Program-made: the position numbers and the translations under genes
Notes under the pieces: generated by a model
Seen by the model: the letters and a program-made list of their open reading frames with translations, nothing else
Databases searched by the model: none
What the model was told of the DNA's origin: nothing
NCBI GenBank assembly: GCA_036278715.1
Contig: DASUKN010000033.1
Span: 21,373 to 85,372, forward strand
Direction: 5' to 3'
Length of the DNA: 64,000 bases
Origin: Udaeobacter sp025935755
GTDB taxonomy: Bacteria; Verrucomicrobiota; Verrucomicrobiia; Chthoniobacterales; UBA10450
In this document: piece by piece, positions 26,819-35,669 of the stretch
Layout of the letters: each line of letters begins with the position of its first letter
Position numbering within the stretch: the first letter of the stretch is position 1

Positions 26819-26955
26819 AATAATCGACGGAGAGAGGGGAGCAGCCGGATCTCATGGGCTGCTCGCTGCGAGCGCGGCCGAAGCAGGAATGCTACCGAAT
26901 GCTGCCTCGACCAGGCCTTCGCCAGCGCTGTGGCACCCTCTCTCCTTGATTGCTG

Positions 26956-27609
26956 TTAGTGATAAAGCAGGCCAACCATTTTTGTCATTAGCGCACCGCC
27001 ACTGAGCAATGCTGCTGCGCCGACGGACAAAACGGAGACAAGAACAAGCGTTTGCGGAATGATTCCAACCAACGCCAGAATTCCCAGGGCGATTGCACCG
27101 ATTCCGATTAGTGCCTGGGCGCCTGCTGCTCCCGCAGCCGTTTCGCGAGCAATTATATCGAGGATTGGAACTTCAGGTTCCGCCCGGCTCGCCCGGTAAA
27201 TGGCTGGGCTACCAAACAGCAATGCTCCCCCAAATACGATGGCGCTAATCGCCAGCAACGGAACCGTTTCGATCCCGATGAGAGCGAGAATTCCCAGGGT
27301 AATGCCGGCAAGGCCGCCAAGCATTTCCGCGCTCATTCCTGCTTCAATTTCGACGCCGCCGCCGCCGGCCTCGAATGCCAATCGGCGGTGTCGCGCTGCC
27401 ACTGCAGCTCCCTGAAAAAGGAACGCTGCTCCCGCGGCAATGACCGCTATCGGCGCAAGAATCAGAGGGAAGATTCCAGCCAACCCGAGGATGGCCAGAA
27501 CCAAAGCTCCTGCACCGGCAATAGCCTCTGCTCCAGACCCTGTAGCAGCCATTCTTGCCATGGATTCATGCGTTGCCATGGTCCGATCTGCGTATTGTGC
27601 TACTTCCAT
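26956..27609 (-). CDS. polytopic hydrophobic protein, MarR-regulon candidate
   Basis: 217 aa, rich in Ala, Gly, Ile and Leu, with about six hydrophobic helices arranged as three similar pairs (GAGALVLAILGLAGIFPLIL, GLAGITLGILALIGIETVPL, GIGAIALGILALVGIIPQTL). This shows a threefold internal repeat. The start at 27609 is supported by AAAGGAAG about 9 nt upstream; the frame runs on to 27669 through a palindromic operator-like site. The family is not one I recognise; short membrane proteins of this composition are often annotated only as hypothetical. It is divergent from the MarR gene. Confidence 0.75.
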   Translation of the reverse strand: MEVAQYADRTMATHESMARMAATGSGAEAIAGAGALVLAILGLAGIFPLILAPIAVIAAGAAFLFQGAAVAARHRRLAFEAGGGGVEIEAGMSAEMLGGLAGITLGILALIGIETVPLLAISAIVFGGALLFGSPAIYRASRAEPEVPILDIIARETAAGAAGAQALIGIGAIALGILALVGIIPQTLVLVSVLSVGAAALLSGGALMTKMVGLLYH

Positions 27610-27642
27610 ACTTTTACTTCCTTTCCACTTTTCGTAATAGAA

Positions 27643-27659
27643 ATATCGATCATCGATAT
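27643..27659. promoter_or_regulatory. MarR-type operator, copy 1
   Basis: A perfect 17-bp palindrome ATATCGATCATCGATAT, centred at 27651, 34 bp upstream of the hydrophobic-protein start. Near-identical sites occur at 27789 and 31833. Confidence 0.65.
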
Positions 27660-27788
27660 ATATTGGCAAGCCCCATTCTTCATGTTCGTTGTCAGCCTTA
27701 CCGGTGCAGCAAGTGACCGGGGAAAGAGCGAACGCGTGCCAGACACATGCGACCGGGCTATTCTTCCGATGAAATTGGCCGTGGCAAA

Positions 27789-27805
27789 TAATCGATGCTC
27801 GATAT
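27789..27805. promoter_or_regulatory. MarR-type operator, copy 2
   Basis: TAATCGATGCTCGATAT matches the perfect palindrome at 27643 at 13 of 17 positions, including both TCGAT cores. It lies 28 bp upstream of the MarR gene start, consistent with autoregulation. Confidence 0.55.
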
Positions 27806-27832
27806 AATGCCCTGCGGCCACCCGCAAACTCA

Positions 27833-28246
27833 ATGAGTGCATCGCTTTCCCGACAGGAGTATTACAGTTTGGCGTCGCTGCGTTATCTCTTGCGAAAGTT
27901 TTTGCGCTTCAGCAAAGATCTCGCAAGCAGCAGCGCAAAGCTGACCCCGGAACAGTACGAAGCGCTGCTCGCGTTGAAAGCATTCTCCACCGAGGATGGC
28001 CTCACCGTGGGGCAGTTAAGCGAGCGCGTGCAGGTAAAACATCACACAGCTGTGAGCCTGACAGATAAGCTGGCTGCCCGAAAGCTGGTGACCAAACGCA
28101 GGGGAAGCCCCGATCGCCGGTACGTTCATGTGAAGTTGACTCCCCGGGGCGCCAGGCTGGTGACGAACCTCGCGGCTGCTCATCGCCGCGAAATTCGGAA
28201 ACATGCCGCTCAATTGATCAAATCACTTAACAATTTGAAAAAATAG
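27833..28246 (+). CDS. MarR-family transcriptional regulator
   Basis: 137 aa, one winged helix-turn-helix domain. LTVGQLSERVQVKHHTAVSL holds the recognition helix, and the wing is RRGSPDRRYVHVKLTPRGARL. MarR dimers bind palindromes and are usually released by small ligands. A divergent intergenic region on its left carries two TCGAT palindromes, and a third is upstream of the gene at 31439-31813, so this protein is the likely ligand of those sites. Confidence 0.9.
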   Translation: MSASLSRQEYYSLASLRYLLRKFLRFSKDLASSSAKLTPEQYEALLALKAFSTEDGLTVGQLSERVQVKHHTAVSLTDKLAARKLVTKRRGSPDRRYVHVKLTPRGARLVTNLAAAHRREIRKHAAQLIKSLNNLKK

Positions 28247-28253
28247 TTGTCGC

Positions 28254-29357
28254 TCACGCCGCAAACTTTTGTGCGTCCAGCCGTTTGATCGTCAGGCCCA
28301 TGCCACATTGTGTCCGATCAGGTCGCAGCGAGCCGTTCACCGGTTCTGGTACTCCGTCGAAAAGCATTCCTTCGATCCGCACGTGGTCGTAGAAATATTC
28401 GGCATGGCGCAAAGCGGGGGTGGCACAACCAATGTGCAGGTGAAGCGCAGGCGCGCAGTGTGATGAGAGGGGAATGTGATAAGCCTCGCAAAGGCTCGCC
28501 GCCTGAAAAAAACCGGTGAACCCGCCGCAACGCGTGGCGTCGGCTTGCAACACGTCGACTGCACCCGCATCAAGCATTCGCCGAAAATACTCGATGCCGT
28601 AACCGTATTCGCCTGCTGCAATTTCCATTCGCTCTGGCGCGTGCTCTCGAATGAAGCGCAACCCTTCGAGATCATCCGATGAAACGGGCTCTTCAAACCA
28701 ACTGACGTTGAACTGCTCGAATGCGCGCGCTTGAGCAAGGGACTGCTTGTGTGAATAAGCGCCGTTGGCATCGACGAAGAGACCGACATCTTTGCCGATC
28801 GCGTTGCGAGCTACCGCGACCCGCTCCCGGTCGATTCGGGCGTCCCGGCCGATCTTGATTTTCACCCGCGGAATTCCCAGCTCCACCCAGGTACCAAGCT
28901 GGTTCTCCAACTGTTCATTCGAATAATTTGTGAAACCGCCGCTGCCATAAATCGACAATACGTCATGCACTTGCCCCATAACAGTGACGAGGGGCAAGTT
29001 CAGTAAACGCGCTTTCAGGTCCCAAAGAGCAGTATCGATCGCCGAGATGGCCATCGCACAAATGCCGGGCCGACCGAGATTGCGAATGGAACCCAGCATC
29101 GCCAACCAGGCGCTTTTCACGGACATGGCATCGCGACCGATAACGACATGTTTTAATGTGTCGTTGATCAAGGTCGCCGTTGCGGAGTCTGCGTAGGTAA
29201 AACCAAGTCCGCGTTGGCCGCCGCCTGTCGCCTCCACAATTACGATCGTGGTGCTATCCCACTCATAGGTGCCGTCTGCTTCCGGAGTTTCAGTGGGAAT
29301 TGTGTACGTCGATACGCCTACCGTCTCCACCGGAACCTCGGGATTGCGCACACTCAT
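28254..29357 (-). CDS. mandelate racemase / muconate lactonizing family enzyme (enolase superfamily)
   Basis: 367 aa. N-terminal capping domain followed by the barrel. Catalytic marks are KIKIG (Lys general base region), VDANGAY (first metal Asp), WFEEPV (second ligand), AAGEY (third), and SSHCAP (His at strand 7). The pattern is the mandelate racemase subgroup, which racemises or dehydrates sugar acids or related carboxylates. Substrate not predictable by eye. It is tail-to-tail with the MarR gene (7-bp gap). Confidence 0.9.
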   Translation of the reverse strand: MSVRNPEVPVETVGVSTYTIPTETPEADGTYEWDSTTIVIVEATGGGQRGLGFTYADSATATLINDTLKHVVIGRDAMSVKSAWLAMLGSIRNLGRPGICAMAISAIDTALWDLKARLLNLPLVTVMGQVHDVLSIYGSGGFTNYSNEQLENQLGTWVELGIPRVKIKIGRDARIDRERVAVARNAIGKDVGLFVDANGAYSHKQSLAQARAFEQFNVSWFEEPVSSDDLEGLRFIREHAPERMEIAAGEYGYGIEYFRRMLDAGAVDVLQADATRCGGFTGFFQAASLCEAYHIPLSSHCAPALHLHIGCATPALRHAEYFYDHVRIEGMLFDGVPEPVNGSLRPDRTQCGMGLTIKRLDAQKFAA

Positions 29358-29453
29358 GATCCGGGGAGCGCACCCGCCTCGCGTGCTGCGTTTGGCGCCG
29401 TCTCCAAACGCTCTTCAGAATTATATCGATTGGAAAAGTTTATTTTTTTGACG

Positions 29454-29495
29454 CTTTTCGGCACGGGCGCCGAAAAGTGCACGCGGGGCGCGTGC
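29454..29495. other. two adjacent strong hairpins
   Basis: CTTTTCGGC (29454-29462) pairs with GCCGAAAAG (29469-29477), and GCACGC (29479-29484) pairs with GCGTGC (29490-29495). They lie between the TPP enzyme and the enolase-family gene. On the minus strand an A-run rather than a T-run follows, so this is not a classical terminator, though it may protect or end the TPP-enzyme mRNA. Confidence 0.45.
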
Positions 29496-29508
29496 GCTGC
29501 CCGGAGGT

Positions 29509-31299
29509 TCATTGTTTGTGAGGCAGGAAACTTTCCACCGCTTCCATGAAGGTTTGTTTAAGGATGTGCCCACGGCGCGGGTCGCCTTTAATCATGGATT
29601 CGGTGAATTTCTTTGCTTCTTCGAAGGTGATGTGTGGCGGCAACGTGGGAACCTCCGGATCTGTGACGGCGTGAATGATGACCGGGCGCGAAGCGGTTAA
29701 AGCCTTTTCCCATGCCGGGGCAATCTGCTCTGGCTTATCGACGCGAATGCCAGTCAGCCCGAGCATTTCGGCGTACCGCGCGAAATCAAAGGAAGGAACC
29801 CTCTGAGATAGCTCGTATTTGCGATCACCGGCCATTACCCGTTGTTCCCAGGTGACCTGATTGAGATCAAGATTCGCCAAAACCACAATGACGAGTCGAG
29901 GATCGCTCCATTCCTTCCAGTAATTTGCGAGCGTAATAACTTCGTTGATCCCATTCATCAGCATGGCGCCGTCGCCTACCGTCGCGATCACCACGCGATC
30001 GGGATATGCGAACTTCGCGGCGACCGCGTAAGGCACTCCTGGTCCCATCGTCGCGAGGTTCCCGGATAGCGATGCCATCATGCCGCGGCGGATCTTCAAA
30101 TCGCGCGCGAACCAATTCGCGGCGGATCCGGAGTCAGCGACGATGATGCAATTATCCGGCAGCCGCGGAGATAATTCCCAAAATACGCGCTGCGGATTGA
30201 TTGGGTTCGCATCGATCATCGCGCGGGCCTCCAACAGCTTCCACCATTCAGCAACGCCATCCTCGATCTTCTTGCGCCATTCTCGATTTTCTTTGCGTTG
30301 CAACAGCGGACTGAGTGCACGCAATGTCTCGGCGCTATCGCCAACGAGATTGACTTCCATCGGGTAACGCACACTTATCATTTTCGCGTCGATATCGATC
30401 TGAACGCCGCGCGCCTGCCCCTCTTTCGGCAGAAATTCCGAGTACGGAAAACTGGAGCCGACGAGGAGTAACGTGTCGCAGTCGTTCATCATATCCCAGC
30501 TCGGTTTGGAACCGAGTAAGCCAATCGGTCCGGTGCAAAAAGGCAGGTCGTCGGGGATGACGGCCTTCCCGAGTAACGCTTTGGCGACGCCCGCGCCGAG
30601 AATGTCTGCGATTCGAATCACTTCGTCCGTAGCTTGCAAAGCTCCGGCGCCGACGAGCATCGCCACTTTCTCGCCAGCATTCAGCACCTCAGCGGCTCGC
30701 TGGAGGTCGACATCCTTGGGAATAACTCGCGGTGGCGCATAGCCTGCGCCGGAATGAATCGTGCCATGCTTACGCGGAGGCGTTTCGACGGCCGGCATTT
30801 CCTGAACATCGTTCGGGATGATGACGCACGTGACGGTGCGCTCCGCCATGGCAATGCGAATTGCGCGATCGATCAAGTGACGGATCTGTGCGGGAGTTGA
30901 TGCCATGTGCACGTATTCGTGTGCGACATCCTTGAACAAACTCATGAGATCGACTTCCTGCTGGTAATCACCCCCGAGTGCGGCGCGCGCCTGTTGCCCG
31001 ACGATTGCCATGACACTGGCGTGATCCATTTTTGCGTCGTAAAGGCCGTTTAGTAGATGGATTGCGCCGGGGCCGGAAGTGGCGAGGCAAATGCCTAATT
31101 CCCCGGTGAACTTGGCATGAGCGCAGGCCATGAACGCCGCCATCTCCTCATGTCGCACCTGAACGTATTCCACTGCGCCATCGGCACGATCCAGCGCACC
31201 CATGATCCCGTTTATTCCGTCACCGGGATAACCGTAAATTCGCTTAAGTCCCCATTCGGTGATTCGGTTAATCAGAAAATCGCTGACATTGTTAGTCAT
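29509..31299 (-). CDS. TPP-dependent pyruvate oxidase / acetolactate synthase-like enzyme
   Basis: 596 aa with the three-domain TPP fold. The Pyr domain has YGYPGDGINGIMG and the catalytic Glu in VRHEEMAAFMA. The central domain is about 190-330. The PP domain has the TPP motif VGDGAMLMNGINEVIT...LANLDLNQ. Sequence looks closest to PoxB-type pyruvate oxidases / thiamine pyrophosphate-requiring proteins, which decarboxylate pyruvate to acetate or acetyl phosphate. No small regulatory subunit follows, which argues against a biosynthetic acetolactate synthase. Confidence 0.9.
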   Translation of the reverse strand: MTNNVSDFLINRITEWGLKRIYGYPGDGINGIMGALDRADGAVEYVQVRHEEMAAFMACAHAKFTGELGICLATSGPGAIHLLNGLYDAKMDHASVMAIVGQQARAALGGDYQQEVDLMSLFKDVAHEYVHMASTPAQIRHLIDRAIRIAMAERTVTCVIIPNDVQEMPAVETPPRKHGTIHSGAGYAPPRVIPKDVDLQRAAEVLNAGEKVAMLVGAGALQATDEVIRIADILGAGVAKALLGKAVIPDDLPFCTGPIGLLGSKPSWDMMNDCDTLLLVGSSFPYSEFLPKEGQARGVQIDIDAKMISVRYPMEVNLVGDSAETLRALSPLLQRKENREWRKKIEDGVAEWWKLLEARAMIDANPINPQRVFWELSPRLPDNCIIVADSGSAANWFARDLKIRRGMMASLSGNLATMGPGVPYAVAAKFAYPDRVVIATVGDGAMLMNGINEVITLANYWKEWSDPRLVIVVLANLDLNQVTWEQRVMAGDRKYELSQRVPSFDFARYAEMLGLTGIRVDKPEQIAPAWEKALTASRPVIIHAVTDPEVPTLPPHITFEEAKKFTESMIKGDPRRGHILKQTFMEAVESFLPHKQ

Positions 31300-31328
31300 G
31301 ATGATCCCCTAATTAATCGAATCTCGGC

Positions 31329-31419
31329 GTCATCCTGAGCGGAGTTAAGAGGAGTCGAAGGAGCCCGTCGCGGTACTACTGATTGTTCATCGGGGTCCCT
31401 CGACTTCGCTCGGGATAAC
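31329..31419. repeat. palindromic repeat, GTCATTCCGAGCGAAG family
   Basis: gtcatcctgagcggagttaa at the left and ccctcgacttcgctcgggat at the right form the inverted ends; about 91 bp. It sits between the TPP enzyme and the transducer-like gene. Confidence 0.65.
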
Positions 31420-31438
31420 AGCAGTTGAGTTGGTTGTG

Positions 31439-31813
31439 TTAATCGCATGGAAACGCAATGGTTGTGAGCAGAGCATTCTCGGACTGCCGTGAATCCAGTC
31501 GGGTGTGCTGCACAACAATTGGCACATCCGATTCGATCAAACTGGAGTAGGGGGTGTCCCGTGGAATTACCGCCGGGTCGTCAAAATTGTTGAAGCGAAG
31601 ATGCCTGGTGCGACGAGGCGCGATGGTGAATCGATATGGCCCAACCGCATCGCGGTCTTCGAAAAAAATCGTGATCGAAACGTGGGCGTCGTTCTCGGAA
31701 GCGTTAAGGATGCAACATGCTTCATGGCTGGTCATTTCGGGGGCTGGCCCGTTGCTTTTCCCCGGGATGTACCCCTCAGCGATCGCCCATGTTGTTCGCC
31801 CAATCAATGACAT
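31439..31813 (-). CDS. sensory rhodopsin transducer (ASRT)-family protein
   Basis: A 124-aa single-domain protein. Marks of the family are GRTTWAIAEGYIPGKSNGP, ACCILNASENDAHVSITIFF, VGPYRFTIAPRRTRHLRFNN, IPRDTPYSSLIESDVPIVVQ and HTRLDSRQSENALL. In Anabaena the homologue is a soluble tetramer bound by sensory rhodopsin; many bacteria carry it without a rhodopsin, possibly as a sugar- or DNA-binding protein. No opsin gene is in this window. The start at 31813 places the operator-like palindrome 20 bp upstream, so regulation by the MarR protein is likely. Confidence 0.88.
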   Translation of the reverse strand: MSLIGRTTWAIAEGYIPGKSNGPAPEMTSHEACCILNASENDAHVSITIFFEDRDAVGPYRFTIAPRRTRHLRFNNFDDPAVIPRDTPYSSLIESDVPIVVQHTRLDSRQSENALLTTIAFPCD

Positions 31814-31832
31814 GTCAACAACTACATAATAA

Positions 31833-31849
31833 ATATCGATCTTCGATAT
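31833..31849. promoter_or_regulatory. MarR-type operator, copy 3
   Basis: ATATCGATCTTCGATAT differs from the perfect palindrome at 27643 in one base. Centred at 31841, 20 bp upstream of the transducer-like start. Confidence 0.6.
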
Positions 31850-32088
31850 AGATTCGGTTGGCGACCGCTTGCCGCACGAATGCACCCTGCTGCTTTTTCA
31901 CCCCGCCCCTTGGTTCTGAGTCGTGGTGGGCTCCGACGGATTCGCTCAAGACTTCGTTTTTTGTCGTTTACGATGGTTTTCGCGTTCAGAGAAAAGTACC
32001 CGTTGAACACCGTTCAAATCGCGGAATTGCTGGAGAGTCCGCTGTCCGCAGCGGATTCTGCCAATGTGAAGAGTTGCGCCTGAACCGG
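31850..32088. other. region without a recognised gene
   Basis: 239 bp. A plus-strand frame of 36 codons starting at 31973 (MVFAFREKYPLNT...) ends just before the flippase remnant. It has no ribosome-binding site and no recognisable family. I see nothing else here. Confidence 0.4.
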
Positions 32089-32525
32089 TTAGCCACTCAA
32101 ATCGCAGGCGAAACTCGCCCCCGCGAGAAACAAAATTGCCAGCAACGCAAATAACCGATCCATCGCAATCGAGAGCGCAGCGCCGATGTTTTTGCCCGGT
32201 GCCTGTTTGGAAGTGAAGTAAAGCCTCATCGCGTCACCTCCCCACGCCTCCGGGAAGGAACTGGTTGAAGAACAGACGGATCATCACGATCGCACCCGCG
32301 CGTAGCGAACTGATCCTGATGCCTTGGATGCGAAGAAGAATTTGCCACCGCGCCGTGGCAGCAGTTCTACCGGCTGTAACAGATCCAGCCGAGGAACACC
32401 CAGCGAAAGTGGGCAAGCCGCAGCGCCGCTGCGATTTGTGCTCGTCTTTGCGGATCACGAAACTCATACCAGATACCGGCGGCAGTTACGATTATTTGAA
32501 GTAACAGGATGGCAGCGCGTTTCAT
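32089..32525 (-). pseudogene. broken flippase-like (LPG-synthase TM / YbhN family) gene
   Basis: The minus strand reads MKRAAILLLQIIVTAAGIWY...LRLAHFRWVFLGWICY in one frame, then ATARWQILLRIQGIRISSLR...GLFFNQFLPGGVG-like text in a second, then GDAMRLYFTSKQAPGKNIGA and ALSIAMDRLFALLAILFLAG in a third, ending at a TAA at 32089. These three pieces join into the N-terminal half of a lysylphosphatidylglycerol synthase TM-region / flippase-like membrane protein. At least two frameshifts plus loss of the second half (normal length about 330 aa) make this a clear pseudogene. Confidence 0.85.
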
Positions 32526-32704
32526 GAGAAATTCTCCACTGTGTCTTGTTGAGCAGGCCGAGACATCCAGTTACTTCAATGATCACATGTTTAATTTGAA
32601 CGGCGACCGCCTAACGATTTGCCATTCTAAAACCGGTTCGAAGCTGGGTCGGAAGTAGTGGCTGAATTCCTGGCTTCCTGGAATGACAACAATGAGTTGT
32701 GAAT

Positions 32705-34138
32705 ATGCCGGCTGAATATGATGCCGTTGTTGTGGGCTCGGGGCCAAACGGTCTGGCGGCTGCGATCACACTGGCCCAGGCGGGCTGTTCGGTTCTTGTC
32801 TGTGAAGCAAACACCACCATCGGCGGAGGCGCGCGTTCGGCCGAGCTGACTTTGCCAGGCTTTGTGCATGATGTCTGTTCGGCAGTTCATCCACTTGCAG
32901 CAGGCTCGCCATTTTTGAGTGCCCTCCCGCTGCAGCGGTTCGGGCTTCAATGGATCGAGCCCGAGATTCCGCTGGCGCACCCGTTGGATAACAATTCCGC
33001 TGTTTGTCTTCACAAGGATATCGATGTCACGGCGTCGCCATTGCATAACGATTCGGCGGCGTATCGGCGCCTGATGAAGCCGCTCGCGGAAAACTGGAAA
33101 GATTTGTCGGTGGAGTTTCTGCAACCGATGTTGCATTGGCCGCGGCATCCGGCCGTTCTCGCGCGCTTTGGAATCCTGGCGCTCAGCCCTGCAACGTTGT
33201 TGGCGAAACTTTTGTTCCGGCAGGAACCAGCGCGGGCTCTCTTCGCCGGGATCGCCGCGCATTCATTTCTTCCTTTGGACGCACCGGTGTCCTCCGCATT
33301 CGGATTGGTCCTCGCGCTTGCGGGACACGCGGTGGGCTGGCCGATTCCACGTGGGGGATCGCAGCAGATTTCCAACGCGCTTGCCGCTTACCTCGGTGCG
33401 CTCGGAGGCAGCATCGAGGTGAATCGTCGCGTCGAGAATCTTCGCGACCTGCCGAAATCGCGCGCGATTCTTCTGGATGTTTCGGTCTGGGAATTCCTGC
33501 GAATCGCCGGTCCAGAATTGCCAGCGCGATACCGCCGCAAATTGCAATCGTTTCGACACGCGCCCGGGATTTTCAAAATCGATTATGCGCTCAGCGATCC
33601 CATTCCATGGAAAGCCGAAGCGTGTGGCCGAGCGGGAACAATTCATCTCGGTGGTAATCTTGACGAAATCGCCGCCACAGAACGCCAGGTTGCGCACGGA
33701 CGAATTCCCGAGCGCCCCTTTGTGCTGGTTGCGCAACAAAGTCTCTTCGATGACACGCGCGCACCGCGTGGTCAGCACACTCTTTGGGCGTATTGCCACG
33801 TCCCGTTCAACTCCGATGTCGATATGTCGATGCAAATCGAAGCGCAGATTGAGCGTTTCGCTCCTGGCTTCCGCGATTGCATCCTCGCACGCCACAAAAC
33901 GTGTGCGGCCGATCTTGCGAAATCGAATTCGAATCTGACTGGAGGCGATATCAGCGGCGGCGCAGTGAACCTGACACAGCTGATCGCACGCCCAATCTTT
34001 AGCCCAACGCCTTACCGTACCGCGTTGCGTGGCGTGTACCTATGCTCTGCATCTACGCCTCCCGGTGGCGGCGTTCACGGCATGTGCGGTTATCACGCTG
34101 CTCGAGCGGCGTTAAATGAAGTGTTCGGGCTGCGTTGA
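32705..34138 (+). CDS. FAD-dependent phytoene-desaturase-like oxidoreductase
   Basis: A 477-aa amine-oxidase/CrtI-like flavoprotein. The N-terminal dinucleotide motif is DAVVVGSGPNGLAAAITLAQ with VLVCEANTTIGGGARSAELT. The C-terminal FAD motif is GVYLCSASTPPGGGVHGMCG. The sequence is closest in feel to the PYROXD2-like NAD(P)/FAD oxidoreductases rather than true carotenoid desaturases, and no carotenoid gene is adjacent. GTG at 32699 and ATG at 32705 are both possible starts; I use the ATG. Confidence 0.87.
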   Translation: MPAEYDAVVVGSGPNGLAAAITLAQAGCSVLVCEANTTIGGGARSAELTLPGFVHDVCSAVHPLAAGSPFLSALPLQRFGLQWIEPEIPLAHPLDNNSAVCLHKDIDVTASPLHNDSAAYRRLMKPLAENWKDLSVEFLQPMLHWPRHPAVLARFGILALSPATLLAKLLFRQEPARALFAGIAAHSFLPLDAPVSSAFGLVLALAGHAVGWPIPRGGSQQISNALAAYLGALGGSIEVNRRVENLRDLPKSRAILLDVSVWEFLRIAGPELPARYRRKLQSFRHAPGIFKIDYALSDPIPWKAEACGRAGTIHLGGNLDEIAATERQVAHGRIPERPFVLVAQQSLFDDTRAPRGQHTLWAYCHVPFNSDVDMSMQIEAQIERFAPGFRDCILARHKTCAADLAKSNSNLTGGDISGGAVNLTQLIARPIFSPTPYRTALRGVYLCSASTPPGGGVHGMCGYHAARAALNEVFGLR

Positions 34139-34204
34139 ACCGGCAGTTCGAGTTACATTCAAACTCACCAATTGGTTTGCGTCGCTGAACCGCGCGAATT
34201 CTCT

Positions 34205-35059
34205 TCACCTGGCTTGAGATGGCGTCGAAGTCGCAGATTTCTGCTTTTGACGATGCGCCTTCGTTTGTTTCGTCGGTGGAGGCGTGGGGAATTGCCACTG
34301 GAGTTCTTGTTCGACATACTTCAGTCTCGACTTGGCATCAGCATCATTTGGTTTGAGTTGGAGTACTTTGCGGAAGTCATCGGCGGCCTTGGTGTAATTC
34401 TTCATCAACCGATACGTGAGCCCGCGCTGGCGGTATGCTTCCGCATTCTTCGGCTGCGCTTGAATGACTTTCGTTAAATCGGCAACAGCCTGGTCATATT
34501 TGTTGAGATTCCGGTACGCATAGCCTCGCTGTTCATAAGCGTGAAGGTCGTTCGGCGATTTTTCGATGACCGCCGAGTAATCCTGCGCTGCCTTGTCCCA
34601 TTGCTGTTTCGACAAAAAAGCATACCCGCGGTATCGCCTGGCATTTGTAATCTTCGGGTCGAGCTCGATGGCCCGGTTTAGATCCTTGATTGCCGCGTCG
34701 AATTTTCCCTGTTCGACTTCAATCTGGCCTTTCGCCGCATAAGTCTCCGCATCCTTTGGCCGAAACTCGATCAACTTGGACAAATCACTGAGCGCCTGCT
34801 CGCGTTTTCCGCTCAACCTGTAAGCCATGGCGCGATTCTCATAATTTTTTGGATCATCCGGCTCGAGCTGAATTGCCTTGGTGAATTCAGCAATCGCTCG
34901 GTCGTATTGCTTGTCCCGTGCGTATTTAACGCCCCGGTTCGTGTGCGCAGCGGAACTGGCGGCATTTCGAGATTGCGCCGCCGCCGCCGGGTCAGGTAAC
35001 GCAAAGGAGAAGATTATGAGAAGTATTGCGACAACGTGACATCTGAAGATCGCGTCCAC
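34205..35059 (-). CDS. secreted TPR-repeat protein
   Basis: About 284 aa. A hydrophobic segment (VVAILLIIFSFALPDPAAAA) acts as a signal peptide. About six to seven tetratricopeptide repeats follow (A..NRG..Y...YD.AI.DF.KAI.L.P.D), spanning nearly all the rest, and a Lys/Gln-rich tail ends it. TPR arrays mediate protein contacts; no enzyme domain is present. The frame is open to 35188, but the GTG at 35059 places the signal peptide correctly near the N-terminus. Confidence 0.8.
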   Translation of the reverse strand: MDAIFRCHVVAILLIIFSFALPDPAAAAQSRNAASSAAHTNRGVKYARDKQYDRAIAEFTKAIQLEPDDPKNYENRAMAYRLSGKREQALSDLSKLIEFRPKDAETYAAKGQIEVEQGKFDAAIKDLNRAIELDPKITNARRYRGYAFLSKQQWDKAAQDYSAVIEKSPNDLHAYEQRGYAYRNLNKYDQAVADLTKVIQAQPKNAEAYRQRGLTYRLMKNYTKAADDFRKVLQLKPNDADAKSRLKYVEQELQWQFPTPPPTKQTKAHRQKQKSATSTPSQAR

Positions 35060-35278
35060 ATCTATAAATATCGTTTGGAACCGGCGATTCAGACCCGTGA
35101 ACTGAGTCTCGCTGTTTGGATTCTCATACGTTTTCCAGCGGGCATTAACTTTCGAACGTTCTTTAGCGCCAACAGTCGAAGGTAACATAGCAGCATGGAA
35201 TATTGATTGTGGGTGGATCGCGTTGTGAATGGGTGATACCAGCGGTGTGAACGCCGCTCAATGCGATCAGGGTGAAGC

Positions 35279-35315
35279 GCGGCGAAGCGGCGTGATATTA
35301 CGCCGGCTTCGCCGC
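35279..35315. repeat. long hairpin in the intergenic region
   Basis: GCGGCGAAGC (35279-35288) pairs with GCTTCGCCGC (35306-35315), extended inside by GGCGT and ACGCC. The stem is about 15 bp with a 6-nt loop. The rest of the 35060-35461 gap shows nothing else clear. Confidence 0.5.
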
Positions 35316-35461
35316 CTTTGCACGTGTGTGCCCAGGTCAGCTATCGTTAGGGAAAAGTTCACAGGAGTGTCGCGTTAAGTCGCTTTTTCCGATCGGCTCT
35401 GCCTGAGATCGCCATCATAAGAACTGCTCCATGTTTGAAGCTCCATTGTTGATCTGCTTCT

Positions 35462-35669
35462 ATGAAAAAACTGGTGAGCCGAATTTCGAAAGAACTGGAA
35501 AACGCAAATTATTGCGGCGTTTATGAACCCGAGCTATCGCGGTATTGGCCTAACAACGGCAACGCGCGCGAAAACGAATTTGCCTCGTTCGCCGAGTTAC
35601 ACGGCTTGGTTTTGCGGCTATTACAAGGGAGGGTTCTGCGCAATTTTCGATAAAGATCCATTTCGCTGA
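35462..35669 (+). pseudogene. small 'YEPELSR-WP' family protein, copy 1 (frameshifted)
   Basis: The frame begins MKKLVSRISKELENANYCGV then YEPELSRYWP, like the other copies. After LHG it drifts and stops at 35653. In the neighbouring frame the text GYYKGGFCAIFDKDPFR-stop continues to 35669, almost identical to the end of the copy at 36355. A single indel near 35610-35625 explains it. Function unknown. Confidence 0.75.

Noticed and set aside
29454..29495. Rho-independent terminator for the TPP enzyme
   Set aside because: The stems are strong, but on the coding strand they are followed by A residues, not a T-run, so I list only the hairpins.
29509..31299. TPP enzyme as biosynthetic acetolactate synthase (ilvB)
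   Set aside because: No regulatory small subunit or ilvC is nearby and the sequence pattern is closer to pyruvate-oxidase-type proteins.
32089..32525. Further selenocysteine readings (flippase remnant, DUF4142)
   Set aside because: These need frameshifts, not read-through of an in-frame TGA, to restore the protein, so they are ordinary decay.
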